Source: an uncultured Clostridia bacterium
Lineage (GTDB): Bacteria > Bacillota > Clostridia > TANB77 > CAG-508
NCBI GenBank assembly: GCA_948528155.1
Contig: CAOSZT010000119.1
Location: forward strand, 1 to 6,748
DNA: 6,748 nt
Direction of reading: 5' to 3'
Shown here: piece after piece, positions 4,900 to 6,748 of the stretch
Layout of the letters: each line of letters starts with the position of its first letter
Position numbering within the stretch: position 1 is the first letter of the stretch
Made by a program: the position numbers and the translations under genes
The notes under the pieces: model-generated
The model's database searches: none
Told to the model about the DNA's origin: nothing
The model's input: only the letters and a program-made list of their open reading frames with translations

Positions 4900-5108
4900 A
4901 AATACCTAAGTATATCGAACAAGCATTAAATAGAAGAACAAAATTGGCTGTTCAATTAGACGAAGCAGATATGGTAATATTTGAATTCATTACAAAAAAT
5001 GATATTGATGTAGAAAGTTGTGATTATGCTGGCGGTGTTGAAATGTATGCTAATCCTTATGATAGTGCAGAACGCATCAGAGAAGCAATATTGAATACAG
5101 AAAAGTAA
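4896..5108 (+). CDS. Small element protein of unknown function (70 aa)
   Basis: This gene starts within the preceding stop (ATGA overlap) with GAGGTG just upstream, a classic coupled arrangement. The product begins MKIPKYIEQALNRRTKLAVQ, a likely amphipathic helix, followed by a second helix (DEADMVIFEFITKND). It ends with a distinctive segment, GGVEMYANPYDSAERIREAI (45-64), that I recall from small proteins of Firmicutes conjugative elements. There are no membrane segments or catalytic residues. It lies 15 nt before parA, so it is produced with the partition genes; whether it takes part in partition is unknown. Confidence 0.82.
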   Translation: MKIPKYIEQALNRRTKLAVQLDEADMVIFEFITKNDIDVESCDYAGGVEMYANPYDSAERIREAILNTEK

Positions 5109-5123
5109 TAAGGAGCAAAACAA

Positions 5124-6020
5124 ATGAGAATTTTAAATATTGTTACCCAGAAGGGTGGAACAGGAAAATCAGAAACAGTAAAAAACCTTGCTTTTGGGTT
5201 AGCCAAAAAGGGGCTTAAAACTCTTGTAGTTGACCTTGACCCACAGGCAAATACTTCATCAACAATCTTGAAGTTACACGAAAGTATCTCAAAAGAAACA
5301 CTTGATGAAATGATACAGACATTTATTAATGATAAACCAGACAATCCGACAGGACTTGAAGGAATTGATATTCTTCATAGATTTATGAAGAAAAAAATTG
5401 ACGGATATGATGTCAGTGATGTTCTTCTTCAACCAACATTGATTGATGAAGCAATACAGCATACAAAATACAAAAATCTTGACATTTTACCTGCTTCATC
5501 AAATCTTATTGAAACAGATATGAAGTTAAAAACAAGCTGTATGAAAAGTGACACAAGGCTTGATATAGCACTTCAAAAAGTAGAGGATAAATATGATGTT
5601 TGTATTATTGATAATAGCCCTATTATCAATGGGGTTACAATAAACGGTGTTACTGCCTGTAAGAATGAAGGCGACCTTATTGTTATTCCAATTAAGATTG
5701 ATGCAGGTAGCCTTGAAGGTGTTGATATAACGCTTCAACAGATGCTTGAAATACTTTCTTATTCTGACTTTTTGGAATTTGATTTTAAATTGCTTTTCAC
5801 TATGAGAAACAGAACTGTTGTTGAAGCTGATGTTGAAAAATCATTAAGAACACTGTTTCCAGATAGATGTTTCAATTCATCAATTCGTTATCAGTCAAAG
5901 CCTGTTGTAACAGCATCTAATGAAAGAAAAATCCTTCTTGAAGGAAGATGCCAAAGTGGTGTGGCACAGGATTATAAAATGCTTGTAGATGAAATTTATC
6001 AAAGTATTCATCTAATGTAA
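5124..6020 (+). CDS. parA: ParA/Soj-family partition ATPase
   Basis: A 298-aa cytoplasmic ATPase of the ParA/MinD (deviant Walker A) superfamily, which usually works with ParB bound to centromere-like sites to position DNA. The deviant Walker A motif is KGGTGKSET (10-18), with signature lysine K10 and K15; E17 replaces the usual second threonine. Walker A' is VVDLDPQAN (35-43) and Walker B is YDVCIIDNSP (157-166, D163). A later IRYQSKPVVTAS segment (254-265) matches the ParA C-terminal region. It lacks an N-terminal helix-turn-helix, so it is of the small Soj-like type and probably does not autoregulate as P1 ParA does. AAGGAG at 5110-5115 supports the start. Leucine codons favour CTT. Its ParB partner is encoded upstream, opposite to the usual parA-parB order. 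Confidence 0.93.
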   Translation: MRILNIVTQKGGTGKSETVKNLAFGLAKKGLKTLVVDLDPQANTSSTILKLHESISKETLDEMIQTFINDKPDNPTGLEGIDILHRFMKKKIDGYDVSDVLLQPTLIDEAIQHTKYKNLDILPASSNLIETDMKLKTSCMKSDTRLDIALQKVEDKYDVCIIDNSPIINGVTINGVTACKNEGDLIVIPIKIDAGSLEGVDITLQQMLEILSYSDFLEFDFKLLFTMRNRTVVEADVEKSLRTLFPDRCFNSSIRYQSKPVVTASNERKILLEGRCQSGVAQDYKMLVDEIYQSIHLM

Positions 6021-6035
6021 AGTGAAAATATAAAT

Positions 6036-6050
6036 TGACAAATGTCGAAA
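6036..6050. promoter_or_regulatory. Near-palindromic site B (GACAAATGTC + GAAA)
   Basis: TGACAAATGTCGAAA lies between parA and the cysteine-rich gene and matches site A (2767-2781) at 13 of 15 positions. The first bases also read as a -35-like TTGACA (6035-6040 with the T at 6035), but no -10 lies at proper spacing, and the ribosome binding site GAAAGG abuts it. Together with site A it brackets the par genes. Confidence 0.35.
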
Positions 6051-6060
6051 GGAAAAACTA

Positions 6061-6483
6061 ATGTCAAAAACAGCGTTTCCAAAAAATGAATATGTTTGGG
6101 GAATTATACAAACAAGAAATGGATTTGATTTTGAAATTACTCACAATGCTATTAATGGAAAATATTACTTATATCGTAAAGTTAATTCTCATTACAACAA
6201 GATAACGAGTTCTACAATTGCCAATAATTTGTTAAAAGAAATATCTAAATATGAAAAGCAAACATTTGAAATTTGTGGGCGGTTTGCTTGTGTATATGCA
6301 GTGAAAGACGGTTGCAATATTGAAGGTTGGAATGATGCAGAAGGTGAACTGAATGGAACAAAATCATTTTGTCCTATTTATAACAAACAATGTATTCACG
6401 CAAAGTGTCATTACTGTTCTCGTGAAAAAACAGAAATATGCAGTCGAAAGACTAAAATGAAAGGAAGTAGTATTCTATGTTAG
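6061..6483 (+). CDS. Cysteine-rich protein of unknown function (140 aa)
   Basis: A soluble 140-aa protein with nine cysteines, at 72, 77, 85, 104, 111, 116, 119, 127 and 140. The cluster CPIYNKQCIHAKCHYC (104-119) plus C127 could hold one or two zinc ions. The first 65 residues lack cysteine and look like a mixed alpha/beta domain starting with aromatic strands (YVWGIIQTRNGFDFEI). The start follows GAAAGG at 6047-6052 with an 8-nt spacer. The stop overlaps the start of the next gene by 7 nt. I do not recognise the family. A nucleic-acid-binding or metal-binding role is possible from the cysteines alone. Confidence 0.78.
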   Translation: MSKTAFPKNEYVWGIIQTRNGFDFEITHNAINGKYYLYRKVNSHYNKITSSTIANNLLKEISKYEKQTFEICGRFACVYAVKDGCNIEGWNDAEGELNGTKSFCPIYNKQCIHAKCHYCSREKTEICSRKTKMKGSSILC

Positions 6484-6748
6484 CTTTAATAGGTATAATA
6501 TGTTTTGGTTTTGGATTATTTTTCTTTATAGTTATTTCTGACAACATAAAAGGATTTATTGCTTGTATCGTATTTGTAATAGGAATTTTATCTTGGGTTG
6601 CTTCTGTTGTTATAAGTTCAACCATCTCAGAAACAAAAGAAGAATACAAACTTGTCGAGAGCCATAATATTATAGCACTGCAAGATAGCTCAAACACTTC
6701 TGGAACTTTTTTCCTTGGTTGTGGCACTGTAGGTAGTTCTATGTACTA
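6477..6748 (+). CDS. Membrane protein of unknown function, 3' end outside the window
   Basis: An open frame runs from the ATG at 6477 to the window edge: 90 full codons and no stop. It begins inside the last codons of the upstream gene (7-nt overlap), with AAAGGA at 6460-6465 as a rather distant ribosome binding site. Two membrane segments are clear: residues about 2-21 (ALIGIICFGFGLFFFIVI region) and about 27-47 (GFIACIVFVIGILSWVASVV), joined by a very short turn (SDNIK). After a polar stretch (SETKEEYKLVES) comes ALQDSSNTSGTFFLGCGTV, a motif I recall from small membrane proteins of Firmicutes phages and mobile elements, of unknown function. The full protein probably ends in a polar domain beyond the window. 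Confidence 0.75.
   Translation, partial: MLALIGIICFGFGLFFFIVISDNIKGFIACIVFVIGILSWVASVVISSTISETKEEYKLVESHNIIALQDSSNTSGTFFLGCGTVGSSMY

Larger units (their letters stand above)
1922..6748. mobile_element. Left end and maintenance module of an inferred integrative element (right end outside window)
   Basis: The left boundary is set where pilin-like homology stops. Beyond it the DNA becomes richer in G+C, leucine codon preference moves from TTA toward CTT, and all genes run on the plus strand in a tight operon of small unknown proteins plus ParB and ParA. This arrangement resembles the leading region of Clostridia ICEs or integrated plasmids. No integrase, excisionase, relaxase, coupling protein or replication protein is visible, so ICE, integrated plasmid and plasmid-like prophage all remain possible. 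The right end and the rest of the pilin gene should lie downstream. Confidence 0.6.

Noticed and set aside
5057..5344. Minus-strand frame of 95 codons over the start of parA
   Set aside because: Antisense to a clear ParA Walker A region; no independent coding signal.
3606..6473. Shared 13-mer AAGGAAGTAGTAT at 3606-3618 and 6461-6473
   Set aside because: Both copies lie in ribosome-binding-site regions, where purine-rich similarity is expected.
6452..6727. Minus-strand frame of 91 codons at the 3' edge
   Set aside because: It overlaps the plus-strand membrane protein, which has the better start, coupling and motif support.
1..6748. CRISPR array, tRNA, rRNA or insertion-sequence transposase
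   Set aside because: No regularly spaced repeats, no tRNA or rRNA signature sequences and no transposase-like frame were seen on either strand.

Overview
The window reads as low-GC Firmicutes DNA, most likely from a Clostridia member, with a mobile-element boundary near position 1922. The evidence is the AT-rich intergenic DNA, AGGAGG-type ribosome binding sites, TGA used as a stop (2747-2749, 4897-4899), a Clostridia-style Fe/Mn superoxide dismutase and a pilin-like N-terminus of the GITLVALVITIIV type. Base composition supports two compartments: in sampled lines, 1081-1140 has 11 G+C of 60, while 3181-3240 has 20 and 5161-5220 has 22.

Region 1 (1-1921) is probably host chromosome. It holds a PAQR/hemolysin III-type membrane protein (trhA, 206-880), a Fe/Mn superoxide dismutase (sodA, 1021-1617) with a likely terminator after it, and the promoter, ribosome binding site and first ~23 codons of a type IV pilin-like gene. 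That gene keeps its methylation/secretion motif but loses homology abruptly at about 1922.

Region 2 (about 1922-2298) looks like the left end of an integrated element. It contains a 17-bp quasi-palindrome at the junction, two 12-bp direct repeats 45 bp apart, a strong intrinsic terminator facing the interrupted host gene, an extended -10 promoter, and a hairpin plus T-run directly after the expected transcription start (a candidate attenuator).

Region 3 (2299-6748) is one closely packed plus-strand operon that leaves the window at its 3' edge. It has four small genes of unknown function (87, 61, 107 and 75 aa), a very acidic 65-aa protein, a ParB-family protein, a zinc-finger plus ASCH-like protein, a 70-aa protein, a ParA-family ATPase, a cysteine-rich 140-aa protein and a partial membrane protein. 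ParA and ParB would form a partition or maintenance module. The small-protein set with parA/parB is what I expect at the leading end of an integrative and conjugative element (ICE) or integrated plasmid. No integrase, relaxase, coupling ATPase or replication gene lies in the window, so the element type is inferred.

The points most worth checking are the use of a conserved pilin-motif coding sequence as an integration site, the promoter-plus-attenuator leader, the zinc-finger/ASCH protein embedded in a par operon with parB before parA, and a near-palindrome (GACAWWTGTCGAAA) found in two intergenic gaps that bracket the par genes.
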